Positions 8,179 through 17,021 are shown, counted from the first letter of the stretch. The stretch: 64,000 nt of DNA from Curtobacterium sp. MCSS17_007 (GCF_003234175.2 NZ_CP126257.1:1984001-2048000); one strand, 5' to 3'. Numbers and translations: made by a program. Notes: generated from the sequence alone by a model not told the origin.

Positions 8179-8751
8179 TTACTTTCGTTCTTCGTCGACC
8201 GCTTTGCTCAGAGCTTTGTCTGATGCGAGGACAGTCTTCATCGCTTCGTTCAAGCGGGTTTTGCCTTGTGAGTCCGCGACGATCTTCTCCGCGCGGGTCA
8301 TGAGCTGTTCGGTAGCGGTGCCTTCAGGCGTTCCGCCTTTGCCGATCTCGTCGGCGTTGATGTCTTTGTTGACCGGGAGGCCGTTCAGGAAGCTTTCGAG
8401 CGCCGGGCGAGATTCACCGGATGCCAGAAGGATCTTCACGAGATCTGCCTTTTGATCGCTTTTCACTTGGCCGGCTTCGATGCGAGCGTCAGCGAAAGTG
8501 CTTGCTTCCGTTTGAGCGAGCTTTTCAGCCGCTTCGACGCCGCGCTGAGCGTTGGCACGGAGCGTCGCGAGTTCGTCGGCGCCGATGTGCACCTGTTTGT
8601 CGTTCGCTTCGACTTTCGTTTCAGTCTTGATGCCGAACTTAGTCAGTTCCTCAGCAGACAGTTGGTCTTTGTGTTCTTCGAGGAAAGCGCGGTGCTCGTC
8701 TTTGAGAGCGCTTGCTTCCATCGTTCGGACGTCTTCGAGTTTCAAACTCAT
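8179..8751 (-). CDS. Nested scaffold protein (in-frame internal start, Mu Z-like)
   Basis: Inside the protease gene an ATG at 8751 is preceded at five bases by AGAAGGAG, a far better ribosome binding site than most in the module. The predicted product is 190 residues (MSLKLEDVRTMEASALKDEH...), highly charged and helical as scaffolds are. In phage Mu the scaffold Z is made from the 3' part of the protease gene I in exactly this way. Expression is inferred from the strength and spacing of the site. Confidence 0.75.
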   Translation of the reverse strand: MSLKLEDVRTMEASALKDEHRAFLEEHKDQLSAEELTKFGIKTETKVEANDKQVHIGADELATLRANAQRGVEAAEKLAQTEASTFADARIEAGQVKSDQKADLVKILLASGESRPALESFLNGLPVNKDINADEIGKGGTPEGTATEQLMTRAEKIVADSQGKTRLNEAMKTVLASDKALSKAVDEERK

Positions 8752-9297
8752 AGGTTCTCCTTCTGTTCTTTTATTGCTGCTGCCTTGAATCTCCGAGGCC
8801 GCGACCTTCTTGAGCTTCTTGAACAACGGACGGTTGGTCAGCCCCGCGCCGGTAAGGACGTTCGGGACCATGTGCCACTCTTCCTCTGGGTCTTCCCAGG
8901 GCAGGGCCCGTGGGTTGAACTCCGGAGAGATGTAGCGAAACTCGCCCTCCACGATTGCTTTCTGACCCGCAGGGGTCCATTCGATGTCTGCCAATAGCGA
9001 CAAGACTCCGTTGACGTCTTCGGCGCGCACGTTGAAGAGCCACCCTGCGGCTTTCTCACCGCCGTAGTGGCTGTAGTTGATAGGGGCTTTGCCTTCGGAG
9101 TCGTCAGGCAGGCCCACGTTCGCGGCAAAGTTCGTGGCGAACGCGCGGATGTCGCTTTCGGTCAACTCGAAGTCGCCGTGCCACGGTGTGTTCCAGTTGC
9201 CCGCGTGCAGCAGTTGGATGGTCTTGGGAAGACCGCCCTGATCGTCGGCTTTTATCTGAATCTGTCGGATGAACTTGTTGTTTGCCATTGCTGCCAT
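8179..9297 (-). CDS. Prohead protease with C-terminal scaffold, Mu gpI-like
   Basis: A 372-residue protein. Residues ~1-170 resemble the Mu I protease family: TIQLLHAGNW...HGDFELTESDI, INYSHYGGEKAAGW and RYISPEFNPRA. The C-terminal half (from residue 183) is helical, charged and of scaffold type. An internal in-frame ATG with a strong ribosome binding site allows the C-terminal half to be made alone (next entry), as in Mu I/Z. The protease would cut the scaffold during capsid maturation. The ATG at 9297 has another in-frame ATG three codons on. Confidence 0.8.
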   Translation of the reverse strand: MAAMANNKFIRQIQIKADDQGGLPKTIQLLHAGNWNTPWHGDFELTESDIRAFATNFAANVGLPDDSEGKAPINYSHYGGEKAAGWLFNVRAEDVNGVLSLLADIEWTPAGQKAIVEGEFRYISPEFNPRALPWEDPEEEWHMVPNVLTGAGLTNRPLFKKLKKVAASEIQGSSNKRTEGEPMSLKLEDVRTMEASALKDEHRAFLEEHKDQLSAEELTKFGIKTETKVEANDKQVHIGADELATLRANAQRGVEAAEKLAQTEASTFADARIEAGQVKSDQKADLVKILLASGESRPALESFLNGLPVNKDINADEIGKGGTPEGTATEQLMTRAEKIVADSQGKTRLNEAMKTVLASDKALSKAVDEERK

Positions 9298-9333
9298 GAA
9301 TATGAGCTACGGCATAAGCTTTGTCAACACGAT

Positions 9334-10128
9334 TTAATAGACGTAGATCAGGGAGCAGCGGCAGCGGGGATGAGCGGCCGGACGGTCTATCTCGACGCCG
9401 TTGCTCATCATGAACAGGTCGTCTATGTCGATCGTCTTGCCGATAAGCGGGGTGCAGAGAGCGCACGCACCGGCCAGGCCGTCCCAGGTCTTCTTCTTCG
9501 CTCCGGTGGCCTTCGCGTAGAGCTTGTAGCCCGTCTGGTAGGCGTTCACCGGTTCGGTCTGCGCGATCAGTTCGGCGCGTACGGGGTTGTTGATGATCTT
9601 GAAGAGGCGCTGCTTCGCGAGCGTCGCGTCCTCCCCCAGGCTGATGCTCTGGGCTACGGCCTCGCGGATGAGCTTGCGGGTCGTGACGGTCGCGCCCTTG
9701 ACGAACGTGGCCACGTGGAGACGTGCGGCTTCCAGGACGGCCTCGTCGAGCGTCGAGAACCCGGCAGGGATCTCGTAGATGAACTCGCCTGCCAGAGCGC
9801 CAGTCGCGATCAGTGAAACGATGATGTCAAGCACGGCGGCTGTGAGCAGTTGTTCCTCGCGGGCCCACGCCGGGTCGTCGTTGTTGAAGACAGGTCCCGA
9901 ATCCGCGCTGATCGGTTGCGGCAACCGCGTCCAGTCGACGTAGCCGGCGGCACGCGTTCCAAGCTCGAGCAGGTACTCACCCATGGCTGTCTGCATCATG
10001 GCTTCCAGTTCGAGCAGAGCACGGAAGGTGTCCTCCGACTGCTTGTAGCTGTCCTGCCACTCTTCGGTCGCCCGGATCTCTACGTGCAGCTCTTCGGCGG
10101 TCCTAAGGATCTCGTCGCGACTTGCCAT
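9334..10128 (-). CDS. Minor head protein, Mu gpF / SPP1 gp7-like
   Basis: A 264-residue protein whose C-terminus holds the conserved features of this family: ELIAQTEPVNAYQTGY, then KKTWDGLAGACALCTPLIG and a final AHPRCRCSLIYVY with paired cysteines that may bind metal. These proteins associate with the portal and are carried into the head. The gene overlaps the portal gene by 26 bases, as usual for this pair. Confidence 0.85.
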   Translation of the reverse strand: MASRDEILRTAEELHVEIRATEEWQDSYKQSEDTFRALLELEAMMQTAMGEYLLELGTRAAGYVDWTRLPQPISADSGPVFNNDDPAWAREEQLLTAAVLDIIVSLIATGALAGEFIYEIPAGFSTLDEAVLEAARLHVATFVKGATVTTRKLIREAVAQSISLGEDATLAKQRLFKIINNPVRAELIAQTEPVNAYQTGYKLYAKATGAKKKTWDGLAGACALCTPLIGKTIDIDDLFMMSNGVEIDRPAAHPRCRCSLIYVY

Positions 10129-11467
10129 ACAGCTTGTCCCTCAGGCTGGCGAGAACGCCGCGCGCTCGTTCGACAACCGACGCCTTCTTGTCGGTCGGGT
10201 TCTGTTCGTCGTCAGGCGCGTCCTCGTCGTCCGGACCATCCGAAGCGGGTTCGCCATCGTCCTGTGCGGCTTCATCTTCTTCAGGGCGTTCAGGAAGGCG
10301 CAGGATGCCTCGCAGGTACGCCTCGTCTTCGGAAGTAGGAACGATCATGCCCGCGTCGACCAGGCTCTTGAGCGCTGCGGCCAGTTCGGTCAGGCTCTCT
10401 CCGTCCACGTCACCGGCTACCAGCTTCGGGTACTCGGTCACGTTGAAGTTGCGGTCCACGATGTCCTTGATCACGTACCTGTTGAGGGTGTCCGCGATGT
10501 AGTCGGCAATGAATTTGACGTAGTGCTCGAAGATCGCCAGTTGAGGTTCTCCTACGGCGCGGGAACCGCTGCCGCTGGTGGACCCGAGGTTCATGAACTG
10601 AGCAAGCACGTTGACGGAGATCTGCCGGTCGTGGTGCTCAATCGACGGCATGGACTCTTTGAGTGTCTTCGCCTGCATGTCCATGAAGTCGATGTTCCAG
10701 CCGTCAGGCTCGGTGATGTGACCGATCTCGCTTGCGCGAAGGTCTTCGGCCGCACGTTCGGCGGCAACGATCTGTTTGGCCTCCGCGTTCTTCGGGTGCT
10801 TGATCTTCACCACGCCGAGTCCCTGCCGTTCGTGGCCGATCGCGTCGATCTGGTAGAGCTTGTCCTTGTAGTAGTAGTGCTTGTACGCGGAGCGCAGCAC
10901 GCTCACGCCTTCGAAGTTGTCGCCCTCCTGTTCGTTGGTGAACACTACGAGCTTTTCAAGCGGGATCGAAATGTCTATGCCGCCCGGACCGGTCTGAGTG
11001 ATGCCCGGCTTCCCTGCCGCTTCCCATTTGGTGATGCTGGTCTGCTTGCGGAACGCGAGCTTGCTCATGTACACGCGGTTTACGCCGTGCACGGGACCGT
11101 AGGAGAGCGCCTTCTCGAACGCGGCGAATCCGAACTCAAGATGAGTCAGGATCTCGCCGAGCGTCGTCTTCCAGCGCAGCACGTTGAACATCTGATCGGT
11201 GATCATCTCCGCCACCTCCAAGTCCTTCGCCTCTTTGGACGCGGGCTGCACGTGGTAGCTGAGGGCCTTAACCGGCTCTTTCACGACGCGGAGGGACATC
11301 TTGACCGTGGCGTCCGACCGGCGCATCTCTTCCCAGACTTTCGGAGCCCTCCGGCCCATCAGCTCGAAGTTGTATTCCTCGTTGGTGATGATGCCGTTGA
11401 AGATCTGAGTTCCGGACTGTCCGGTCTCTGGGTAATCTTTGCGGGTCGGTTTCTGCTTTGTCGCCAT
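10103..11467 (-). CDS. Portal protein, Mu gp29/DUF935-like
   Basis: A 454-residue protein between large terminase and the F-like head protein. Typical portal features include EMRRSDATVKMSLRVVKEPV, the segment EFGFAAFEKALSYGPVHG, and the later VLAQFMNLGSTSGSGSRAVG. The C-terminus is an acidic low-complexity tail (DDGEPASDGPDDEDAPDD). The portal ring is the DNA entry gate and head-tail joint. The start is the ATG at 11467, 18 bases after the terminase stop. Confidence 0.85.
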   Translation of the reverse strand: MATKQKPTRKDYPETGQSGTQIFNGIITNEEYNFELMGRRAPKVWEEMRRSDATVKMSLRVVKEPVKALSYHVQPASKEAKDLEVAEMITDQMFNVLRWKTTLGEILTHLEFGFAAFEKALSYGPVHGVNRVYMSKLAFRKQTSITKWEAAGKPGITQTGPGGIDISIPLEKLVVFTNEQEGDNFEGVSVLRSAYKHYYYKDKLYQIDAIGHERQGLGVVKIKHPKNAEAKQIVAAERAAEDLRASEIGHITEPDGWNIDFMDMQAKTLKESMPSIEHHDRQISVNVLAQFMNLGSTSGSGSRAVGEPQLAIFEHYVKFIADYIADTLNRYVIKDIVDRNFNVTEYPKLVAGDVDGESLTELAAALKSLVDAGMIVPTSEDEAYLRGILRLPERPEEDEAAQDDGEPASDGPDDEDAPDDEQNPTDKKASVVERARGVLASLRDKLYGKSRRDP

Positions 11468-11484
11468 CTGCTTGTAAATATGAG

Positions 11485-13023
11485 CTAGAAGCGCTTATTT
11501 AACAAGCCCCCAGTCATCGTCGTGCCGCGGAATCCGCCGTCGTCTTCGTCGTCGCTCTTCGGCGATTCGTAGGCGAAGTCCTGAGGGCGGTTCTTGTCCA
11601 CCCAGTAAGCGGCGAGCAGGGCGTCGGAGTAGTCGGGCGACCGGCCGAGGCGCAACTTGAGTTCGGGTTTGCTCTCGATAATCGTCTGGCGCTCTTTGAA
11701 CTTGACCTTGTGCGCCGAGAGGTCCTTCTTGTACTCCTGCAGGTGCGGCACGTCCTCGAAGAACAGCAGGGTGCCCTTCTCCAAGTCGGTCGCGATGTCG
11801 GAGTAATTCTGGGACCTGATGTTGTTGAACAGCGCGATGCTGTCCTTCTTCTGAGCTGGCGTCGGATCGTCGATGATCACGCCGTACTTATCGAGCACGC
11901 GTATGCCTACGGTCGAACCGGCGATGAACGCCTGGACGTAGAAGCCAAGGCGGTTGCAGGCGTCCAGGACGCCCGAGCCGATACCCACGGCGTCGATCGC
12001 CGCGTCCTCGTAACCGCCCCCTCGCGACTGCACCCAGTCGATGAACTCTTGCGCGATGAAGGTGTCGACGTCGAAGTGGGGATCATCCTGCGGGATCTCA
12101 AGCCGCTTGGAGTCGACGACCACTCCGCCCTTGAGCTCGGTGAAGATACAGCCGTCCCCGCCCCTCGAAGGGTCGCACCCGAACGCCGACCTGGCGTTGC
12201 GGTCAAAGTCGTCGGTCGTGCGGATCTTGTGCGAGGCGATCAGTTTGCCCTCGTCCTGGTCGAAGTCCCAGTCACCTTCGAGCAGGCGCCGGCGCTGAGC
12301 AGGAGGGAGGCTTCTAAGCGTCTCGATGTAGTTGCGGGGAAGGAACGGGTTGTCAGTCGGCAGGGACTTGATGAAGACACGCTTCGCCCCGTCCACGTAG
12401 AGCTTTCCGCCGATCCACACGTCGCCGCGCGGCCATGACTGCATGTCTCCACCGCCCAGGCGTTCGAACACGTCGTAGTACTGCTCCCGCGCGAAGTTCT
12501 GAGACGGGTTGCAAGTCTGGATCGTCTTGCCGGTGATGTCGTACTCGCGGTTGAGCTTGCGGTTGACACGTGACGCGAACGCGCGCACGGCCCGCTCGTC
12601 CAGTTCGCCGATCTCTTCGATGATCGCGTGCGTCAGAGGCAGGGAACCGAAGCGGTCGTAGTTCGGATCGGACGGCGCGTACGCGAGGTCGTGCAGCGTG
12701 ATCGCGCTGCCGTTCTTGTAGTAGATGCCGGGGTTCGGGGAGCCGGGAGCCTTGTAGGTGAAGTCATCCTTGCCGATGCCGAGGTAGAGGTGCGCTTCGG
12801 TCAGCAGGGTCGCGACGGTCGTCTTGCCGAGGTTGGAGATCTCCTTGCGTCCGAGCCCGATAGTGATGCCCGGGAACTTGCGGCACTCGATCGCCGCCCA
12901 CATAGTGACGAGCAGACTCTTGCCGCCGCCCGCGCCGCCTCCGAAGAGCAGGTCGACCACGAACGGGTCGTTGAGCACGTTGAAGGCGAGAAGCTGCTTA
13001 GGCCCCAGTCGGATGTTCGGCAT
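11485..13023 (-). CDS. Terminase large subunit
   Basis: A 512-residue DNA-packaging motor. The N-terminal ATPase has Walker A GGGAGGGKS (residues 28-36) and Walker B THAIIEEIGE. The C-terminal RNase H-like nuclease shows GCDPSRGGDG, AIDAVGIGSGVLD and the final acidic motif DYSDALLAAYW. All expected motifs are present, so the enzyme looks intact. It overlaps the small terminase gene by 26 bases. Confidence 0.92.
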   Translation of the reverse strand: MPNIRLGPKQLLAFNVLNDPFVVDLLFGGGAGGGKSLLVTMWAAIECRKFPGITIGLGRKEISNLGKTTVATLLTEAHLYLGIGKDDFTYKAPGSPNPGIYYKNGSAITLHDLAYAPSDPNYDRFGSLPLTHAIIEEIGELDERAVRAFASRVNRKLNREYDITGKTIQTCNPSQNFAREQYYDVFERLGGGDMQSWPRGDVWIGGKLYVDGAKRVFIKSLPTDNPFLPRNYIETLRSLPPAQRRRLLEGDWDFDQDEGKLIASHKIRTTDDFDRNARSAFGCDPSRGGDGCIFTELKGGVVVDSKRLEIPQDDPHFDVDTFIAQEFIDWVQSRGGGYEDAAIDAVGIGSGVLDACNRLGFYVQAFIAGSTVGIRVLDKYGVIIDDPTPAQKKDSIALFNNIRSQNYSDIATDLEKGTLLFFEDVPHLQEYKKDLSAHKVKFKERQTIIESKPELKLRLGRSPDYSDALLAAYWVDKNRPQDFAYESPKSDDEDDGGFRGTTMTGGLLNKRF

Positions 13024-13519
13024 CGTGCGAGTTCTCGACGACGGTGATCGTCAGTTCGTTGTTTCCATAAAGGCCGTCCGGGTTCACTGAGTGCTCGACC
13101 TTCTCAGTGAGCTTGCCCTTGAGCTTGTAGGCCAACAGAAGCGCCTTCGCCTGCGCGTCGTGGTTGGGCGCGTAGTACCAGACGACGGTCACGCCCGTCA
13201 TCGGGTTCGTCTCCGAGTTGCGCGGCGAACAACCGGCTTCAAGCAGGATCTCCCTGATCCGTTCTTGCGGCACCCAGATGGGAAACTTGGCCGATTCGAG
13301 CTTCTGCGCGTTCAGCAGCTCGTGATGCTTCGCCAGCAGGTCGATGTCCGGCAGAAACGCTTCCATCGCTTCCTTCCACTCCATCGTGCGGGTGAGGTTG
13401 CTCGGGTTCTTCGCTGTGGCATCCGAATACCCGGCGCGGCGCATGGACTCGGAAACGCTGACTTTTCCATGTCCTTCCACGTAGATCTGAATTGCTTTCG
13501 TTTGCATAGGAGTCGCCAT
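12998..13519 (-). CDS. Terminase small subunit
   Basis: A 173-residue protein immediately upstream of, and overlapping, the large terminase. The N-terminal ~70 residues (GKVSVSESMRRAGYSDATA) form a helix-turn-helix-like DNA-binding region as in small terminases that recognise the packaging site. The rest is probably the oligomerisation and motor-binding part. The 154-base gap upstream (13,520-13,673) would be a natural place for pac/cos, but I see no clear repeat there. Confidence 0.8.
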   Translation of the reverse strand: MATPMQTKAIQIYVEGHGKVSVSESMRRAGYSDATAKNPSNLTRTMEWKEAMEAFLPDIDLLAKHHELLNAQKLESAKFPIWVPQERIREILLEAGCSPRNSETNPMTGVTVVWYYAPNHDAQAKALLLAYKLKGKLTEKVEHSVNPDGLYGNNELTITVVENSHDAEHPTGA

Positions 13520-13673
13520 ATCTACCCCTATTAACGCACAAGCGGAACGATTAGAAAAGAGCGGTTTTCATTGACCCCTAATCGAAAAAACATCGTCCGG
13601 CCTGCGGCGCTTATCTACTTCGAGTCCGGGTGTTTTGTGATAAGAGAATCCATAGGGCCGCGTGCCGTCCGGA

Positions 13674-14381
13674 TCAGTCCTGGGCGAGCGCTTCTTTTGC
13701 CACCTGCTGGACAGACTTACCTTCAGCAGAGGCGCGCTCCCTTACGTCGTCGTACGTCTGCACCTCGGTCTCCTGGAAGACCAGGTTCAACCGCCGCTCC
13801 GCCCGCAGCTCAACATGCGTGTAGTCGTCGGGGTGCGCCCAGAAGCAACGCTCGCAAGCTGATGCGTCACGGATCGTCCAGTTGGGGCAGTGCTCGCACG
13901 ACCAGGACTTCGCGCGGTTGTCCGGTGCGCACAGCGGCATGAAGTCCTCGAGCAGCATCTCGGGCTGGTCCCCCGCGATCGCAAACGGTACGCGGTGGTC
14001 GGCCTGCAGCACCCTTCCCGCGAACTTGCCCTGGCACACTTCGCACTTGAAGCCGGTGCTCTCTTTCACGCGGTCCGTGAACGCCTTCGGAAGCACCACG
14101 CGTCCCGCGCCGTCCTCGTTGGCTTTGCCGTCGAAGGTGTAGCTGGCCATCCGCTTGCCGCCGACGTTCACCATGACCGAACGGACGCCCGCTCCGGCGT
14201 CCTTCAAGTCGCGCGCCGCACGCGGCGGGTGGTTGTACCCGAGCTTCGCCAGCTCGTCAGTAGTGATGGCGCCGTGTTCGAGGATGTGGTCGCGGACTAC
14301 CGCCGCCCGCTTCGACATCTTGAGGCCCTTAAGCCATGTGACCTGTTCGGGGGTAAGTTGAAGCGGCGCGTTAACTGACAC
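13674..14381 (-). CDS. HNH endonuclease with winged-helix start and zinc ribbons
   Basis: A 235-residue protein. The N-terminus (residues ~10-65, MSKRAAVVRDHILEHGAITT) is winged-helix-like. The catalytic part has C113-x2-C116, D128-H129-R130, then C151 with N155, and two further CxxC pairs (162/165 and 176/179), i.e. an HNH domain with structural zinc sites. The GTG start at 14381 is preceded by TATGAT plus six bases, a probable leaderless start. It follows a Dam-type methyltransferase gene, so it could be the restriction partner; alternatively it is a packaging-associated HNH nuclease, common next to small terminase. Confidence 0.75.
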   Translation of the reverse strand: MSVNAPLQLTPEQVTWLKGLKMSKRAAVVRDHILEHGAITTDELAKLGYNHPPRAARDLKDAGAGVRSVMVNVGGKRMASYTFDGKANEDGAGRVVLPKAFTDRVKESTGFKCEVCQGKFAGRVLQADHRVPFAIAGDQPEMLLEDFMPLCAPDNRAKSWSCEHCPNWTIRDASACERCFWAHPDDYTHVELRAERRLNLVFQETEVQTYDDVRERASAEGKSVQQVAKEALAQD

Positions 14382-14414
14382 CTGATCATCATAGTGATCC
14401 GGTTCAATTAGGCG

Positions 14415-15377
14415 TCAGAAGAGCGAAGCTTGATCCGCCGGCTCTACGTCAATCCGCGCGTCGATGTTGTCCTCGCCACCAAGACGCTGCACCAGCGCAG
14501 GGCTGATGTAGAGGGACTCGATCGACATCTCGCTGCGACCGCTCAACGTGGCCTGTGACGAAACCCCCACGACTACGTGGCGATGCGTCAGTCCGAGTTC
14601 GTCCGGAAGCTTGAGACCGTACTTGTTGTCGTCGCGCACCACGTCGTAGGACACGATGAAGCTCACCTGGTTGTCCACCGCCCGTTGGAGCGTTTCGACG
14701 AACGGTTCGCGGCGAAGTCCCATCAAGTAGCGGCTGTCCGGCACGTCCGTCGTTCCCTGGTACGGAGGATCCATGTAGACCAGGGCGTCACGCGGCGCGT
14801 CGACGAGGAACGGTTCATAGCTCTCGCTGTGAAGCTCGGTCCCTTGCATGAGCCGTGACGCTTCGAACACTCGCTGCTTGATGTTCGACGGCTTGGCCCC
14901 GAGCCGGCGGTGGTCGGCGCTCTGGTTGAAGGCGCCGTTCTTGGTGTATCGAACGGCCGCCTTGACGACCCGGCAGAGCAGGTAGAGCAGCAACGTCGGG
15001 TCCTGCGACCGATTGAAGTCGTCACGTACCTGCAAGAAGTAAGCGCGCGCATCCTCTTGTTGTTCGGTCCACATCCTTGAGTAGTCGTCCACGAGCCCTT
15101 CCGGGTCGTCAATGATGCGCTGCCAAAGGCCCATCAGCGGCCCGTTGACGTCTGACAGACTGACGTCGCCCGCCAACCCGTAACGGCGCGCGGCCACCGA
15201 GATGGCAGCGGAACCCGCGAAGGGCTCGATCAGCCGGGTGGGGCCGCCATCGGGGAAGAGCGAGAGGATCTGAGCGCTGAGAGCGCGCTTCGAGCCCTGG
15301 TAGGGGAAGGCTTGCGGCACGCTGCGCGGTCCGTCAGTCTTCCAAGGCTCTCGGCGGGCGGCGGTCAGCGAGGTCAT
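14415..15377 (-). CDS. DNA adenine N6-methyltransferase, Dam/D12 class
   Basis: A 320-residue enzyme with FPYQGSKR (residues 24-31), the SAM-binding EPFAGSAA (51-58) and the catalytic DPPY (203-206), all in the order of D12-class Dam/DpnM methyltransferases. It would methylate adenine in a short target that cannot be read from sequence. Its ATG overlaps the stop of the RHH gene (ATGA), so they are translationally coupled, and the HNH gene follows 33 bases downstream. Likely role: protection of phage DNA, or modification half of a restriction-modification cassette. Confidence 0.88.
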   Translation of the reverse strand: MTSLTAARREPWKTDGPRSVPQAFPYQGSKRALSAQILSLFPDGGPTRLIEPFAGSAAISVAARRYGLAGDVSLSDVNGPLMGLWQRIIDDPEGLVDDYSRMWTEQQEDARAYFLQVRDDFNRSQDPTLLLYLLCRVVKAAVRYTKNGAFNQSADHRRLGAKPSNIKQRVFEASRLMQGTELHSESYEPFLVDAPRDALVYMDPPYQGTTDVPDSRYLMGLRREPFVETLQRAVDNQVSFIVSYDVVRDDNKYGLKLPDELGLTHRHVVVGVSSQATLSGRSEMSIESLYISPALVQRLGGEDNIDARIDVEPADQASLF

Positions 15378-15577
15378 CCGACCATCCTACGAGCAGCGCG
15401 GAGGGTGGACGAACGCGCCCGTTGGGGCGGTGCCGTCTCCAAGTTGACCCTGTCTGCGAGGATGTTGTTGATGAGGCTCGTGATGGTTTGGTCGCGGTCC
15501 TCCGCCTCTCGCACGAGGCACTCGTACACGTCGTGCCGTATACGTACGTTGTGCGCGGGCGCGGTTTCAGTCGCCAT
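15374..15577 (-). CDS. Ribbon-helix-helix regulator
   Basis: A 67-residue protein with the pattern of an Arc/CopG-type DNA-binding domain: a short strand (NVRIRHDVYECL) followed by two helices (EAEDRDQTITSLINNILADR). GAAGAAGGG lies seven bases before the ATG at 15577. As first gene of the RHH-methyltransferase pair it may autoregulate the operon, like small control proteins of restriction-modification systems. That role is inferred from position. Confidence 0.7.
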   Translation of the reverse strand: MATETAPAHNVRIRHDVYECLVREAEDRDQTITSLINNILADRVNLETAPPQRARSSTLRAARRMVG

Positions 15578-15749
15578 GAACAACCCTTCTTCTAGCGAGC
15601 AACCGTAGCGCAGGCTTGCACGTCAAGAAAGAAGCGCAAGGTACATGTGCGTCGGGCTTGGCGACTGATTCGAACGTTTCTGACTTCCACAACGTGTTCT
15701 GTAATCGACGTCAATAGACGGACTGCGGACGCACGGCGACCATTGACGG

Positions 15750-16121
15750 ATGACGACATTCGATATGGCCGACTGGGGCAGACGCAAACCCGACGAGGGT
15801 TTGTCGACGGAGCAGGCCGTCATGGCCTTCTTCCCGCTGGCTTCGGACCTGAACAGCGGCACCGTGCTGAACTACTTCCCCGCGCAGCCCGCCCTGCACC
15901 ACCTGCAGCTCTCCATGGACACGATCGACGGGGGCAACCCTGTCGCGTGCTTCGACGAAGAGCTGATCCGGCGCGCATGGGAGTTCGGCTTGTGGACGCA
16001 GCTGGTCCCGGCTGACGAGTCCTACCTGGTCGAGTCGACGATCTACGCGCTCGAGGATCTGAACTTGGGACGAGGCCCGTACCCGGAAGAGCGCATCGTC
16101 CGATACAGGCGCGAGTCGTGA
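15750..16121 (+). CDS. Uncharacterised phage protein (123 aa)
   Basis: An acidic, soluble protein (MTTFDMADWGRRKPDEGLS...) with no recognised domain. It is divergent from the RHH-methyltransferase operon and its stop overlaps the start of the next gene (GTGA), so the two form a small rightward operon ended by a hairpin terminator. The start could also be the ATG six codons downstream. Probably an accessory (lysogenically expressed) gene. Confidence 0.6.
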   Translation: MTTFDMADWGRRKPDEGLSTEQAVMAFFPLASDLNSGTVLNYFPAQPALHHLQLSMDTIDGGNPVACFDEELIRRAWEFGLWTQLVPADESYLVESTIYALEDLNLGRGPYPEERIVRYRRES

Positions 16122-16411
16122 ACCAGCTGGGCTGGCTGATCGAGTGGGGACGCATCGGCCACGGCCTGTCCGGCACCTTCCAAGACCAGCTGACGGGCCG
16201 ACGTCCGACCGTCGACAGGAACATCGTCGCGGTCCTGTTCCCCGCATACCCGAGCAAATCGCACGTCCGTTTCCGCAGCTACGACGCTGCCGAGTGGCAG
16301 GCCTGCTACGACGGGCGCATGATCCGATCGGCCATACGTCTCGGCTACGCCGTCGAGATCAGTCAAGAGCCCGACGACACTATTCCTGAAGAGAGCCACC
16401 AGTCGCACTGA
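16118..16411 (+). CDS. Uncharacterised phage protein (97 aa)
   Basis: Second gene of a two-gene rightward operon, GTG start overlapping the previous stop by four bases. The protein (MNQLGWLIEWGRIGHG...) is soluble with an acidic tail. I recognise no domain. The coupling to its neighbour suggests that the two products work together. Confidence 0.6.
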   Translation: MNQLGWLIEWGRIGHGLSGTFQDQLTGRRPTVDRNIVAVLFPAYPSKSHVRFRSYDAAEWQACYDGRMIRSAIRLGYAVEISQEPDDTIPEESHQSH

Positions 16412-16423
16412 CTGAAACCAAGC

Positions 16424-16461
16424 GACCCCGCGTCTGGTGTCCCGAACCTAGGCGCGGGGTC
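16424..16461. terminator. Bidirectional terminator hairpin between convergent genes
   Basis: GACCCCGCG (16424-16432) pairs with CGCGGGGTC (16453-16461). It separates the rightward operon ending at 16411 from the leftward gene ending at 16448; the right arm overlaps the end of the latter. Confidence 0.6.
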
Positions 16462-16741
16462 TTCCCATGCGCAGGATCGCGTAGAGCGCCTGTCTCAGGT
16501 TGAGGCGCTGCGGGACGAGATCGGCCGCGTTCTGCGCGCCCTGCCGCCCGCCCTTGAGGTACTGGAAGAACGCGAACACGGCAGCAGCCTGAGTCAGTTC
16601 GATATTGCCGACGTCCGGATGGAAGCTGCGCCACACTCCCCCGTCCGGATGCACCCGCGCTTCCCACTTGAAGCCGTTGCCGATCATCCAGGCGTTGACG
16701 GCGAAGTGGTCGTCGTCAGTCACCTTCAGGAATCCAGCCAT
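16448..16741 (-). CDS. Uncharacterised phage protein (97 aa)
   Basis: A small soluble protein (MAGFLKVTDDDHFAVNAWM...) at the end of a leftward three-gene operon that starts with the CAP-domain gene. The ATG at 16741 lies inside the end of the upstream gene (26-base overlap). Aromatic-rich segments (WKWEARV-like) suggest a compact globular fold, but I do not recognise it. Confidence 0.55.
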   Translation of the reverse strand: MAGFLKVTDDDHFAVNAWMIGNGFKWEARVHPDGGVWRSFHPDVGNIELTQAAAVFAFFQYLKGGRQGAQNAADLVPQRLNLRQALYAILRMGRPRA

Positions 16742-17021
16742 ACTCGACGATCTGTTCGATCTCGATGGCTTCGGCCGTGCGCATGGCGATCTCGAAATCC
16801 AAGGCTTGGATGATCGACAGCGCCTGACCCTTCGCACGGTCGCTCGTCCAAGATGCGAGCCGAGAGTAATAGTTGGAACGCTCTTTCAACTGCTCCATCG
16901 TGAAGACCTCGGGGTCGGCGTACAGGTGCAGGTAGTGCGTCGCCTCTACGTGGATGGAAGGGTACGAGGGGAGATCGAACGCTTCAGTCGGGTAAAATGG
17001 AGGGCCGGATTCCGCGCTCAC
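16716..17021 (-). CDS. Uncharacterised phage protein (101 aa)
   Basis: GTG start at 17021 overlaps the stop of the CAP-domain gene by four bases (GTGA), which fixes the start and implies coupling. The protein is acidic and mostly helical (TMEQLKERSNYYSRLASW...). No family recognised. Confidence 0.6.
   Translation of the reverse strand: MSAESGPPFYPTEAFDLPSYPSIHVEATHYLHLYADPEVFTMEQLKERSNYYSRLASWTSDRAKGQALSIIQALDFEIAMRTAEAIEIEQIVEYGWIPEGD

Noticed and set aside
13520..13673. cos or pac site next to the small terminase
   Set aside because: The position is plausible, but I see no repeats or structure that would support a specific call.
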